The translations under genes and the position numbers were made by a program. The notes below the pieces were generated by a model. That model was not told where the DNA came from and did not search any database. It saw nothing but the letters and a program-made list of their open reading frames with translations. Shown piece after piece: positions 1 to 7,637 of a stretch of 37,995 bases of DNA; position 1 is the first letter of the stretch; each line of letters opens with the position of its first letter. Origin of the DNA: an uncultured Caulobacterales bacterium (lineage in GTDB: Bacteria; Pseudomonadota; Alphaproteobacteria; Caulobacterales; Caulobacteraceae); the NCBI GenBank assembly GCA_903900155.1, contig CAIUMD010000036.1, forward strand, positions 1 to 37,995, in the 5' to 3' direction.

Positions 1-1422
1 CCCGCCGCCGCCGCGCCCGCCGAGGCTGCGCCGGCCCCGGCCGCCGCGCCTGCCGCCGCCGAAGCTCCGGCGCCCGCCATCGTCGACAAGAACGACAAGG
101 GCGACAACGCTTGGATGCTCACCTCCTCGCTGCTCGTCCTGCTGATGATCCTGCCGGGCCTGGCTTTGTTCTACGGCGGCCTGGTGCGCGCCAAGAACAT
201 GCTGTCGGTCATGATGCAGGTCTCGACCGTCGCCCTGATCGGCTTCGTCGCCTGGGTGCTGTGGGGCTACAGCTTCGCCTTCACCGACGGCGGCAGCTGG
301 GACAGCTTCGTGGGCGGCCTCGGCCGTCTGTTCCTGAAGGACGTGACCCCGGCCAGCAACGTCGCGACGTTCTCGACCGGCGTGGTGATCCCCGAGTTCA
401 CCTTCATCTCGTTCCAGTCGACCTTCGCGGCCATCACCGCCGCCCTGGTGGTCGGTTCGCTGGTCGAGCGCATGAAGTTCGCCGCCATCGTCGCCTTCGC
501 CGTCCTGTGGCCGCTGCTGTCGTACTATCCTATGGCCCACATGGTCTGGTGGTGGCCGGGTCCTGACGCGATCGCCACGGCGCCGACCGCGCCGATCAAG
601 TCGGGCCTGATCTGGAGCTTCGGCGCCCTGGACTTCGCCGGCGGCACCGTCGTCCACATCAATGCGGGCATCGCCGCCCTGGTCGGCGCCCTGATCCTCG
701 GCAAGCGCCAAGGCTACGGCAAGGAGCCGATGCCCCCGCACTCGCTGACCCTGACCCTGGTCGGCGCCGGCCTGCTGTGGGTGGGCTGGTTCGGCTTCAA
801 CGCCGGCTCGAACCTGGAATCGAACGGCTACGCCTCGCTGGCCATGATCAACACCTTCGTCGCCACCGCGGCCGCCGGCCTGTCGTGGATCATCGTCGAG
901 TGGGTCACCCGCAAGAAGCCGTCGGCCCTGGGCCTGGCCTCGGGCATCGTCGCCGGCCTCGTCGCCGTCACCCCGGCCGCCGGCTTCGCTGGCCCGATGG
1001 GTTCGGTGATCCTGGGCCTGATCGTCTCGCCGATCTGCATCTTCTTCTGCTCGGTCGTGAAGAACGCCCTGAAGTATGACGACAGCCTGGACGCCTTCGG
1101 CATCCACGGCGTCGGCGGCATCGTCGGCGCCATCGGCACCGGCTTCCTGGTCAACCCCGCCTGGGGCGGCGCCGGCATCGTCGACTACACCAGCTGCGCC
1201 AAGGACGGTGACCTGTCGACCTGCGACAACGCCGTCTACAACATGGGCACCCAAGTCATGGCCCAGCTGAAGGGCGTTGGCGTCACCATCGTGTGGTCGC
1301 TGGTGGCCTCGCTGATCGTCTTCTTCGTGATCAAGCTGGTCATCGGCCTGAAGGCTTCGCCGGAAGCCGAAGAAGAAGGCCTGGACATCTCGGAACACGG
1401 CGAACGCGCCTACCACAGCTAA
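1..1422 (+). CDS. amtB: Ammonium transporter AmtB, 5' end outside the window
   Basis: This is an inner-membrane ammonium channel that moves NH4+/NH3 into the cell and is normally gated by a PII protein such as GlnK. The open frame runs in from the window edge without a start, and the first ~26 codons seen are an Ala/Pro-rich stretch, probably the end of a signal or linker region. The mature protein begins near 'DKGDNAWMLTSSLL', which is the usual Amt N-terminus, so the ATG at 115 is internal. About 11 hydrophobic helices follow. The twin pore histidines sit in 'VVHINAG' (about 655-675) and 'FGIHGVGG' (about 1096-1119). The acidic C-terminal tail 'EEEGLDISEHGERAYHS' is the conserved PII-interacting tail. 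A PII gene (glnK) would be expected just upstream, outside the window. The family call is very secure; the true start is not visible. Confidence 0.97.
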   Translation, partial: PAAAAPAEAAPAPAAAPAAAEAPAPAIVDKNDKGDNAWMLTSSLLVLLMILPGLALFYGGLVRAKNMLSVMMQVSTVALIGFVAWVLWGYSFAFTDGGSWDSFVGGLGRLFLKDVTPASNVATFSTGVVIPEFTFISFQSTFAAITAALVVGSLVERMKFAAIVAFAVLWPLLSYYPMAHMVWWWPGPDAIATAPTAPIKSGLIWSFGALDFAGGTVVHINAGIAALVGALILGKRQGYGKEPMPPHSLTLTLVGAGLLWVGWFGFNAGSNLESNGYASLAMINTFVATAAAGLSWIIVEWVTRKKPSALGLASGIVAGLVAVTPAAGFAGPMGSVILGLIVSPICIFFCSVVKNALKYDDSLDAFGIHGVGGIVGAIGTGFLVNPAWGGAGIVDYTSCAKDGDLSTCDNAVYNMGTQVMAQLKGVGVTIVWSLVASLIVFFVIKLVIGLKASPEAEEEGLDISEHGERAYHS

Positions 1423-1454
1423 GGCTGGCGGTAGGGGTTCTCCCCGAAACGCCG

Positions 1455-1494
1455 AAGGGCGCGGAGAGCAATCTCCGCGCCCTTTTCCTTTTTG
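1455..1494 (+). terminator. Intrinsic terminator of amtB
   Basis: A perfect 13-bp stem (arms 1455-1467 and 1472-1484) closes a GCAA tetraloop and is followed by a T-rich tract (ttttcctttttgg). It lies 33 bp after the amtB stop codon and before the convergent cyclophilin gene. It is a textbook Rho-independent terminator. Confidence 0.92.
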
Positions 1495-1523
1495 GTCGAG
1501 ATCAACCGACGCGCGGCTGGAGC

Positions 1524-2159
1524 CTAAATCCGCCGCGCGGTGACGATCGGCACCACGGGCATCAGCATCTGGCCCTTCATCACCGGATTGGTCGCCTCGC
1601 CGGGCGTGGGCAGGTTCAGGATCTTGCGGACGATCTCCATGCCCTTGATCACCTGACCGAAGGCCGCGAAGCCCAGGTTGTCGCCTTCCGCCGCCGGATT
1701 GGCGTCCAGGTACGGGGCCTCGCCCACGCAGATGAAGAAGTCGCTGTCGCCGCTGCCGGGCTCGCGGCGGGCCAGGGACAGCGCGCCGTCGACGTGGCGC
1801 AGGCCCGTCTGAGTGGTCGGCTCGTGGGCCACGGGCTTGAGGACCTTCTTGGGATCGCCGGCCAAGCCACCCTCGATCAGGCCGTAGTCGACCGCGCTGG
1901 GCGCCTTGGCCGCGCGCCAGAAGCTGGCCCCGTCATAGAGCTTGCCGTCGACATACTGCAGGAAATTGGCCGTGGTCAGCGGGGCCTGCTTGACCTTCAG
2001 GGCGATGATGATCGCGCCCAGGCTGGTGTCGAGGCTGACCAGGACGTCGCCGGGACCGGGCACGATCGGCGTCGGCGGCAGGCTCAGCACCTGAGCGCCC
2101 GCCACAGCAGGCGCGGCGGCCAGGCCTCCAAGGACGACGAGAACATCACGGCGCTTCAT
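1524..2159 (-). CDS. Exported cyclophilin-type peptidyl-prolyl cis-trans isomerase
   Basis: This 211-residue protein has an N-terminal signal (MKRRDVLVVLGGLAAAPAVAGA) with a basic n-region, a hydrophobic core and an AxA site, so it probably acts in the periplasm as a folding catalyst. The cyclophilin fold follows from about residue 38: 'TSLGAIIIAL', 'APLTTANFLQYVDGKLYDG', then 'SFWRA', where Arg fits the catalytic Arg of the FxR motif. 'DSDFFICVGEAPYLD' and 'FAAFGQVIKGMEIV' are the usual later blocks. The usual aromatic-rich substrate pocket is only partly conserved. It starts 10 nt after the ispE stop, and the Shine-Dalgarno TGAGGAG includes the ispE TGA stop, so the two are probably translationally coupled. 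Family call is secure; substrate is unknown. Confidence 0.9.
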   Translation of the reverse strand: MKRRDVLVVLGGLAAAPAVAGAQVLSLPPTPIVPGPGDVLVSLDTSLGAIIIALKVKQAPLTTANFLQYVDGKLYDGASFWRAAKAPSAVDYGLIEGGLAGDPKKVLKPVAHEPTTQTGLRHVDGALSLARREPGSGDSDFFICVGEAPYLDANPAAEGDNLGFAAFGQVIKGMEIVRKILNLPTPGEATNPVMKGQMLMPVVPIVTARRI

Positions 2160-2169
2160 CAGTCGCTCC

Positions 2170-3057
2170 TCAGCTCAGGCGGCAGCGCCGCACCCACCAG
2201 TCGGGCCGCACCGCCTCCAGGCGTTCGGCCAGGGTTTCGGCCTCGATGTCGCCGGCGCAGAGGGCGAAACAGGTCGCCCCCGAGCCCGACATCCGGACCA
2301 GCAGACTTTCGGGCTCCTCGCGCAGGACGTCCAGCACCTCGCCGATGCGCGGCTCCAGGGCCACGGCCGGCGCCTCCAGGTCGTTGCGGGTGGCGACGGA
2401 GAGCCAGGCGGCGACTTCCTCGGCGCTCTCCAGGTCCGGCGGCAGGAACGGCGGCGTCGCGCCTTCGGGATGCACGGCGGCGTCATAGGCCCGATAGACG
2501 GCGCCGGTCGGCGACGGCGCGCCGGGATTGACCAGCACGGCGTTCAGCTCCGGCAGCGCCGGCGCGGGCGACAGGATCTCCCCTCGCCCCTCGGCCATCA
2601 GGGCCCTGGCCCGCAGGCACGCCGCGCCGTCCGCGCCCAGGCTGGCGGCCAGGGGCTCCAGGTCGTCGTCGGAGAAGTTCGGCGCCAGGGCGTCGCGCAG
2701 CAGCTTCAGGGCGGCGCCGGCGTCGCTGGAGCCGCCGCCCAGGCCGGCCGCGATCGGCAGGCGCTTGTCCAGGATCAGGCGATACGGCGGGATCGGCCCG
2801 CCCAGCTTGGCGTGGAAGGCCCGCGCGGCGCGGACCACCAGGTTGTCGCCATCGACCGGGATCTCTCCCCCAAAAGGACCTGAGGTCTCGAAGGCCGGCG
2901 CATCGCTGGGCTGAATCGCGATCTGGTCGCCGACATCGGCGAAGACCATCAGGCTGGAGATCGGATGATAGCCCTCGGCGTCCGGCCCACCCACGTGCAG
3001 GAACAGATTGACCTTGGCCGGGGCGAAGGCGGCCAAAGAAGACGGGGGCAGCCGCAT
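2170..3057 (-). CDS. ispE: 4-diphosphocytidyl-2-C-methyl-D-erythritol kinase IspE
   Basis: IspE phosphorylates CDP-methylerythritol with ATP, the fourth step of the non-mevalonate isoprenoid pathway, in the cytosol. The 295-residue length is normal. It opens with 'AFAPAKVNLFLHVGG', the GHMP kinase N-terminal motif with the substrate-contact Lys. The ATP-binding loop 'LPIAAGLGGGSSDAGA' lies near residues 105-120, and the C-terminal GHMP motif 'VRMSGSGATCFAL' near 253-265. It lies 41 nt after the TPR lipoprotein gene and directly in front of the cyclophilin gene, in a probable three-gene operon. The Shine-Dalgarno in front of the chosen ATG is weak (GAGA). Confidence 0.97.
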   Translation of the reverse strand: MRLPPSSLAAFAPAKVNLFLHVGGPDAEGYHPISSLMVFADVGDQIAIQPSDAPAFETSGPFGGEIPVDGDNLVVRAARAFHAKLGGPIPPYRLILDKRLPIAAGLGGGSSDAGAALKLLRDALAPNFSDDDLEPLAASLGADGAACLRARALMAEGRGEILSPAPALPELNAVLVNPGAPSPTGAVYRAYDAAVHPEGATPPFLPPDLESAEEVAAWLSVATRNDLEAPAVALEPRIGEVLDVLREEPESLLVRMSGSGATCFALCAGDIEAETLAERLEAVRPDWWVRRCRLS

Positions 3058-3098
3058 GACGTCTCAGACTCGATGGAAAACGACTACCGCCGGATAGC

Positions 3099-4835
3099 TC
3101 AGTTGTGCGCCACCGTCGACTTGATCGCCGCCGCGCCCGTCGGACCCAGGCCGGTCTTCAGCTTGGTCTCGGACTCGGCCTTCTGCTTGTCGTCGGGCTC
3201 CAGGCTCAGCACGCGCTGCCACTGGAACTTCGCCTCGGTCTGGCGGCCGACCTTCCAATAGGCGTCGCCCAGGTGGCCGTTCACGTCCGGATCGCCCGGC
3301 TCCATCTCGACGGCGGCTTCCAGCTTCTGGACGGCGGTCTTGTAGTCGCCCAGGCGGTAGTAGGCCCAACCGAGAGAGTCGAGCATGGCGCCCGACTGCG
3401 GACGCGCCGCCACGGCCTTCTGGACCATGCCCAGGGCCTCGGCCAGGTTCTCGTTGCGGTCGATCCAGCTGTAGCCGAGGAAGTTCAAGAGCTCCGGCTC
3501 GTCCGGATTGACCTTCAGCGCCGCCTTCAGGTCGCGCTCGGCTTCCGGCCAGCGCTTGGCCTGTTCCAGGGCCACGGCGCGCAGGTACAAGAGGCGCCAG
3601 TCCGGCGCCTGGGCCTCGCGGGCGATGATCGGATCCAGCACGGCCACCGACTCGTTCCACTGGCCGCCGGCGCGCAGCAGGTCGGCCAGGGCCACGCTGG
3701 CGTCGCGGTCGTTGGGCGCGGCGGCCGAAGCGGCCTTGGCCACGTCCAGCGCCTTGGCCTTGTCGCCGATGTCGTTCCAGGCCCAGGCGGTCTTGCTCTG
3801 GGCCGAGGCGTAGTGCGGCGAGCCCGGCTGGACGTGGGCATAGGCCTCGATCGCGCCTTGCGGGTCCTCGCCCTGGTTCAGCAGATCGCCGACCAGCACC
3901 CAGGCCTCGTCGCGCGTGGGATCCAGGCGCAGGGCCAGGCGCAGATAGGCCAGGGCGAACTGGCTCTGGCGCTCGCCGGCGAAGGTGGCGGCGCAGGCCA
4001 CCAGGCCCTCGGCCGCGCCCTGGCGGATGGTCGGCAGGGCCGGCGGCGCGCCCTTGGCGGCGGCGCGGGCGCGGGCGCGCAGCAGGCCAGTGTCGCTCGG
4101 CGCCGTCCGCAGAGCATTGTCGTACAGGGCCACGGCGTCGGCGTGACGCTTGCGGCGCTCCAGGAACGATCCGTAGTCCAGGGTGAAGATGCTGGCCGTG
4201 GCGGCGTTGGCGACCAGGGCCTTGTAGTCGGTCTCGGCCTCGTCATAACGCTTGGCGCGCTCGAACAGGCGGGCCTGGCCCTGCTGGCCGAAATACTGGA
4301 CCAGCTTGTCGGTGCGCAGGGTCGGCTGGACGATCGCGCCCTCGCTGTCGCCCGCGGCGGCGGCGGCCCAAGGCCCCAGCAGCGCGGCGGCCTGCTGGTG
4401 CGGAAAGCCCGGGGGCTGGCTCTTCAACAGGGCCTGGGCGTCCTTGCCCTTGCCGATGGCGATGCTCTCGACGACGCGGGTCAGCACGCCCAGGCGCTTG
4501 ACCGCCTCGGTGGCGTCCGGATCGGTCGGGGCGGCGGCGGCGGCGCGGGTGATCTCGCCGGCCAGCAGCAGCGCCGTGAACGACCGCTCGCCCAAGACGC
4601 CCGGATCCTCGCCCAGCACCGCGGCCGTGCCGAAGTAACCGGCGGCCTCCTTGCTCTTGCCGTCCCGCAGCGCCGCCTGCCCCGCCAGGAACTGGCCGTA
4701 CGAGCTGCGGGTGTCGAACAGCGAAGATCCCGTGCTGGCCGGGCCGCGCAAGGTGATCGAGCTGGGCGGCGCGCTCGAACAGGCCGCCAGGGCCGAGACG
4801 GAAACGCAGGCGAGAAGGACTTGGATACGCGTCAT
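3099..4835 (-). CDS. Tetratricopeptide-repeat lipoprotein
   Basis: This 578-residue protein starts with 'MTRIQVLLACVSVSALAACSS', a type II signal peptide whose lipobox (LAAC) predicts lipidation at the Cys. An in-frame ATG 72 bp upstream (4907) would put 24 residues in front of the signal peptide, so I choose 4835, which is preceded by a GAGGG ribosome site. The rest is a chain of TPR-like helical hairpins: 'AYYRLGDYKTAVQKLEAAVEMEPGDP', 'NFLGYSWIDRNENLAEALGMVQKAV' and 'HLGDAYWKVGRQTEAKFQWQRVLSL' are the clearest units and lie in the last 150 residues. The position between ETF-QO and ispE is shared with C. crescentus as I recall it. It is probably a scaffold or chaperone-like protein at the membrane; no catalytic motif is seen and its partner is unknown. 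Confidence 0.9.
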   Translation of the reverse strand: MTRIQVLLACVSVSALAACSSAPPSSITLRGPASTGSSLFDTRSSYGQFLAGQAALRDGKSKEAAGYFGTAAVLGEDPGVLGERSFTALLLAGEITRAAAAAPTDPDATEAVKRLGVLTRVVESIAIGKGKDAQALLKSQPPGFPHQQAAALLGPWAAAAAGDSEGAIVQPTLRTDKLVQYFGQQGQARLFERAKRYDEAETDYKALVANAATASIFTLDYGSFLERRKRHADAVALYDNALRTAPSDTGLLRARARAAAKGAPPALPTIRQGAAEGLVACAATFAGERQSQFALAYLRLALRLDPTRDEAWVLVGDLLNQGEDPQGAIEAYAHVQPGSPHYASAQSKTAWAWNDIGDKAKALDVAKAASAAAPNDRDASVALADLLRAGGQWNESVAVLDPIIAREAQAPDWRLLYLRAVALEQAKRWPEAERDLKAALKVNPDEPELLNFLGYSWIDRNENLAEALGMVQKAVAARPQSGAMLDSLGWAYYRLGDYKTAVQKLEAAVEMEPGDPDVNGHLGDAYWKVGRQTEAKFQWQRVLSLEPDDKQKAESETKLKTGLGPTGAAAIKSTVAHN

Positions 4836-4871
4836 CCGCCTACCCTCGGCGCTTTCGATGCGCCTCGCAAG

Positions 4872-4901
4872 AAAAAGCCTCCCAGCCGAGGGCTGGGAGG
4901 C
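4872..4901 (-). terminator. Intrinsic terminator of the ETF-QO gene
   Basis: Read on the minus strand, arms of 11 bp (GCCTCCCAGCC and its complement, 4891-4901 and 4877-4887) enclose a 3-nt loop and run into TTTTTC (4876-4871). It sits 63 bp past the ETF-QO stop and just before the ATG of the TPR gene, so the TPR-ispE-cyclophilin genes probably have their own promoter or depend on readthrough. Confidence 0.9.
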
Positions 4902-4963
4902 TCTCAAGCGCGACAGTCGAAAGTGTCAGCGGTTTCGGCGCCCGTCGCGCGCCAAACAAAAGC

Positions 4964-6640
4964 TTACATGTTCGGATAGTTGGGTCCGCCGCCGCCTTCC
5001 GGCGTGGTCCAGACGATGTTCTGGGACGGATCCTTGATGTCGCAGGTTTTGCAGTGGACGCAGTTCTGGGCGTTGATCTGGAACCGCGGATCCTGGCCCT
5101 GCTCGTTGTACAGCACCTCATAGACGCCGGCCGGGCAGTAGAGACGCGCCGGCTCGCCATACTTGGGCAGGTTGACCGCGATCGGGATCGACGGGTCCTT
5201 CAGCTTCAGATGCGCCGGCTGGTCTTCCTCGTGGTTGGTGGCCGACAGGAACACCGAGCTCAGCTTGTCGAAGCTGATCACGCCGTCCGGCTTGGGATAG
5301 ACGATCGGCTGGAAGTCCTTGGCCAGGCCCGTCGAGGCCGCGTCGGTCTTCTCGTGCTTCATCGTGCCGAACAGGCCGAAGGCGCCGCCGGTCACGTGGT
5401 TCAGCCACATGTCGGCCATGCCGAACGCGCCGCCCAAGGCGGTGCCGAACTTGCCCAGCAGCGGCTTGGCGTTGCGGACGATCTTCAGCTCCTTGGCCAC
5501 CCACGACGTGTCGTAGGACGCCTGGTAGGCGGTCAGTTCGTCGCTGGTCCGGCCGGCCTGGACGGCCTCATAGGCGGCCTCGGCGGCCAGCATGCCGGTC
5601 TTGACGGCGTTGTGGCTGCCCTTGATGCGCGGCACGTTGACGAAGCCGGCCGAGCAGCCGATCAGCGCGCCGCCCGGGAAAGTCAGCTTCGGCACCGACT
5701 GATAGCCGCCCTCGGTGATGGCCCGCGCGCCGTAGGCGATGCGCTTGCCGCCTTCCAGATAGGGCTTGATCCCCGGATGCTGCTTGAAGCGCTGGAACTC
5801 GTCGAAGGGCGAGATCCACGGGTTCTTGTAACTCAGGTGCACGACGTAGCCGATGGCCACGTAGTTGTCCCCGAAGTGGTACATGAAGCTGCCGCCGCCG
5901 GTGTTGTTGTCCAGCGGCCAGCCGGTGGTGTGCTCGGCCAGGCCCGGCTGGTGCTTCTCGGGCGGGACCTGCCACAGCTCCTGGACGCCGATGCCGTATT
6001 TTTGCGGCGACTTGCCTTCGTCGAGATTGAACTTGGCGATCAACTGCTTGGCCAGCGAGCCGCGCACGCCCTCGGCGATGAAGACGTACTTGCCGTGCAG
6101 CTCCATGCCGGGCTGGAAGTCCGGCTTGTGGTGGCCGTCCTTGGCGATGCCGACGACGCCGACGACGACGCCCTTGACCGAACCGTCCTCGTTCCAAACG
6201 AGGTCCGAGGCCGCGAAGCCCGGATAGATCTCGACGCCCAACTCCTCGGCCTTGCCGGCCAGCCAGCGGGTCAGGTTGCCCAGCGAGGCGATGTAGCAGC
6301 CGTGGTTGTGCATGAACGGCGGCATGGCGAACATCGGCAGGGACAGTTCGCCCTGCGGACCCAGCAGCTTGAAGCGGTCCTTGGTGACCGGCGTCTCCAG
6401 CGGCGCGCCCAGTTCCTTCCAGTTCGGGAACAGTTCGGCCAGGCCCTTGGGGTCGATCACCGCGCCCGACAGGATGTGGGCCCCGACTTCAGAGCCCTTT
6501 TCCAGCAGGGCCACCGAGATCTCGGTCCCGGCCTTTTCGGCCATCTGCTTCAGACGGATCGCGGCGGAGAGGCCCGCGGGACCACCGCCGACGATGACGA
6601 CGTCGTACTCCATCGACTCGCGTTCGAGGTCTTCGCTCAT
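4964..6640 (-). CDS. Electron transfer flavoprotein-ubiquinone oxidoreductase (ETF-QO)
   Basis: ETF-QO passes electrons from reduced electron transfer flavoprotein, which collects them from acyl-CoA and amino-acid dehydrogenases, to ubiquinone at the inner membrane. The 558 residues match the full-length family. The FAD-binding dinucleotide fold is at residues 11-35 ('YDVVIVGGGPAGLSAAIRL'). The quinone/FAD body includes 'GAHILSGAVIDP' and 'GYVVHLSYKNPWISPFDEFQRFK'. The C-terminus has the [4Fe-4S] site: one Cys in 'LYCPAGVYE' and three in 'NCVHCKTCDIKDP'. A GGGAGA ribosome site precedes the ATG. The gene is monocistronic by its own strong terminator and is divergent from the uracil-DNA glycosylase gene. 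Confidence 0.96.
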   Translation of the reverse strand: MSEDLERESMEYDVVIVGGGPAGLSAAIRLKQMAEKAGTEISVALLEKGSEVGAHILSGAVIDPKGLAELFPNWKELGAPLETPVTKDRFKLLGPQGELSLPMFAMPPFMHNHGCYIASLGNLTRWLAGKAEELGVEIYPGFAASDLVWNEDGSVKGVVVGVVGIAKDGHHKPDFQPGMELHGKYVFIAEGVRGSLAKQLIAKFNLDEGKSPQKYGIGVQELWQVPPEKHQPGLAEHTTGWPLDNNTGGGSFMYHFGDNYVAIGYVVHLSYKNPWISPFDEFQRFKQHPGIKPYLEGGKRIAYGARAITEGGYQSVPKLTFPGGALIGCSAGFVNVPRIKGSHNAVKTGMLAAEAAYEAVQAGRTSDELTAYQASYDTSWVAKELKIVRNAKPLLGKFGTALGGAFGMADMWLNHVTGGAFGLFGTMKHEKTDAASTGLAKDFQPIVYPKPDGVISFDKLSSVFLSATNHEEDQPAHLKLKDPSIPIAVNLPKYGEPARLYCPAGVYEVLYNEQGQDPRFQINAQNCVHCKTCDIKDPSQNIVWTTPEGGGGPNYPNM

Positions 6641-6710
6641 AAGGTCTCCCGATCAGGCCCACCCCTTTTTTGTATCAGAGGCGCCTGTCTTATGACTGTT
6701 TGAATTAGAG

Positions 6711-6740
6711 CTTATCCAAACGTGACGTAGTGGCGGTCAA
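6711..6740 (-). promoter_or_regulatory. Candidate promoter of the ETF-QO gene
   Basis: On the minus strand TTGACC (6740-6735) and GATAAG (6716-6711) are separated by 18 nt, about 70 bp upstream of the ETF-QO ATG in the divergent intergenic region. The -35 box is good and the -10 box is poor, so this is only a candidate. Confidence 0.3.
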
Positions 6741-6809
6741 GCGCCTGATCTCTCTTTTTTGCTGCGACGCAACGTGGAGGCTGGCGACAATCCGCGCTAA
6801 GACGGTCTC

Positions 6810-7622
6810 ATGAGCCTCGCCGCCGATCAACGCGCTGTCGAAAGCCTGCTGGCCTTCTGGGCCGATGCGGGCGCCGAGGCGCTGTACGCGGACGCGCCGA
6901 TCGACCGCCTGGCCGAGGGCGCGGCCATGCTGCGCGCCAAGAGCCAGCCGCCGCCTCCGGTCGCCGTCGCCCGGCCCGTGGTCTCGCGCGGTCCCGATGT
7001 CGGCTCGGCCGTCGCCATGGCCAAGGCCGCCGCGGCCGCCTGCAACGACCTGGAAAGCCTGGCCGCCGCCATCGCCGCTTTCGACGGCTGCCCGCTCAAG
7101 ACCCAAGGCGCCAAGCAGGCCGTGTTCTCGCGCGGCGCCGCCGACGCGCCGCTGATGATCATCGGCGAAGGCCCCGGCGCCGACGAGGACGCTCAAGGCC
7201 AGCCGTTCGTCGGCCGCGCCGGCAAGCTTTTGGACCGCATGATCAAGGCCGCCGGCCTCGAGGGGCGCGTCTTCATCACCAACACCGTCTTCTGGCGCCC
7301 GCCGGGCAACCGCACGCCCACGCCCCAGGAGCAGGCGGCCTGCGCGCCCTTCGTCGAGCGCGCCATCGCCCTGGTCAAACCCAAGATGCTGATGCTGGCC
7401 GGCGGGGCCTCGGCCAAGTCGGTGCTGAAGCGCGAGGAAGGGATTCTTTCCATGCGCGGCCGCTGGTTCGAATGGGTCTCGGACGACAAGTCGATCGAGC
7501 TTCCGGCCATGCCGACCCTGCACCCGGCCTTCCTGCTGCGCACGCCCGCGCAGAAGAAGAAGGCCTGGCAAGACCTGCTGACCGTGACCGAGCGGCTTGA
7601 TCGACCGGAGCGTCCGCACTAA
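6810..7622 (+). CDS. Family-4-like uracil-DNA glycosylase
   Basis: This 270-residue protein carries the uracil-DNA glycosylase superfamily fold that cuts uracil from DNA. Motif A 'GEGPGADED' with 'GQPFVGRAGKLLDRMI' lies around residues 114-141, 'NTVFWRPPGNRTPTPQE' around 157-173, and motif B 'LHPAFLLRTPAQKK' near the C-terminus. The N-terminal ~100 residues are Ala-rich and divergent. Classical family 4 enzymes hold a [4Fe-4S] cluster with four Cys. Here only two are evident ('DGCPLK' and 'AACAPF'), and the other two positions appear as Lys and Trp, so cluster binding is doubtful. The lytic transglycosylase gene starts 15 nt downstream, suggesting cotranscription. The superfamily is secure; activity on uracil is inferred. 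Confidence 0.88.
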   Translation: MSLAADQRAVESLLAFWADAGAEALYADAPIDRLAEGAAMLRAKSQPPPPVAVARPVVSRGPDVGSAVAMAKAAAAACNDLESLAAAIAAFDGCPLKTQGAKQAVFSRGAADAPLMIIGEGPGADEDAQGQPFVGRAGKLLDRMIKAAGLEGRVFITNTVFWRPPGNRTPTPQEQAACAPFVERAIALVKPKMLMLAGGASAKSVLKREEGILSMRGRWFEWVSDDKSIELPAMPTLHPAFLLRTPAQKKKAWQDLLTVTERLDRPERPH

Positions 7623-7637
7623 AACTGCGTTCGACGA

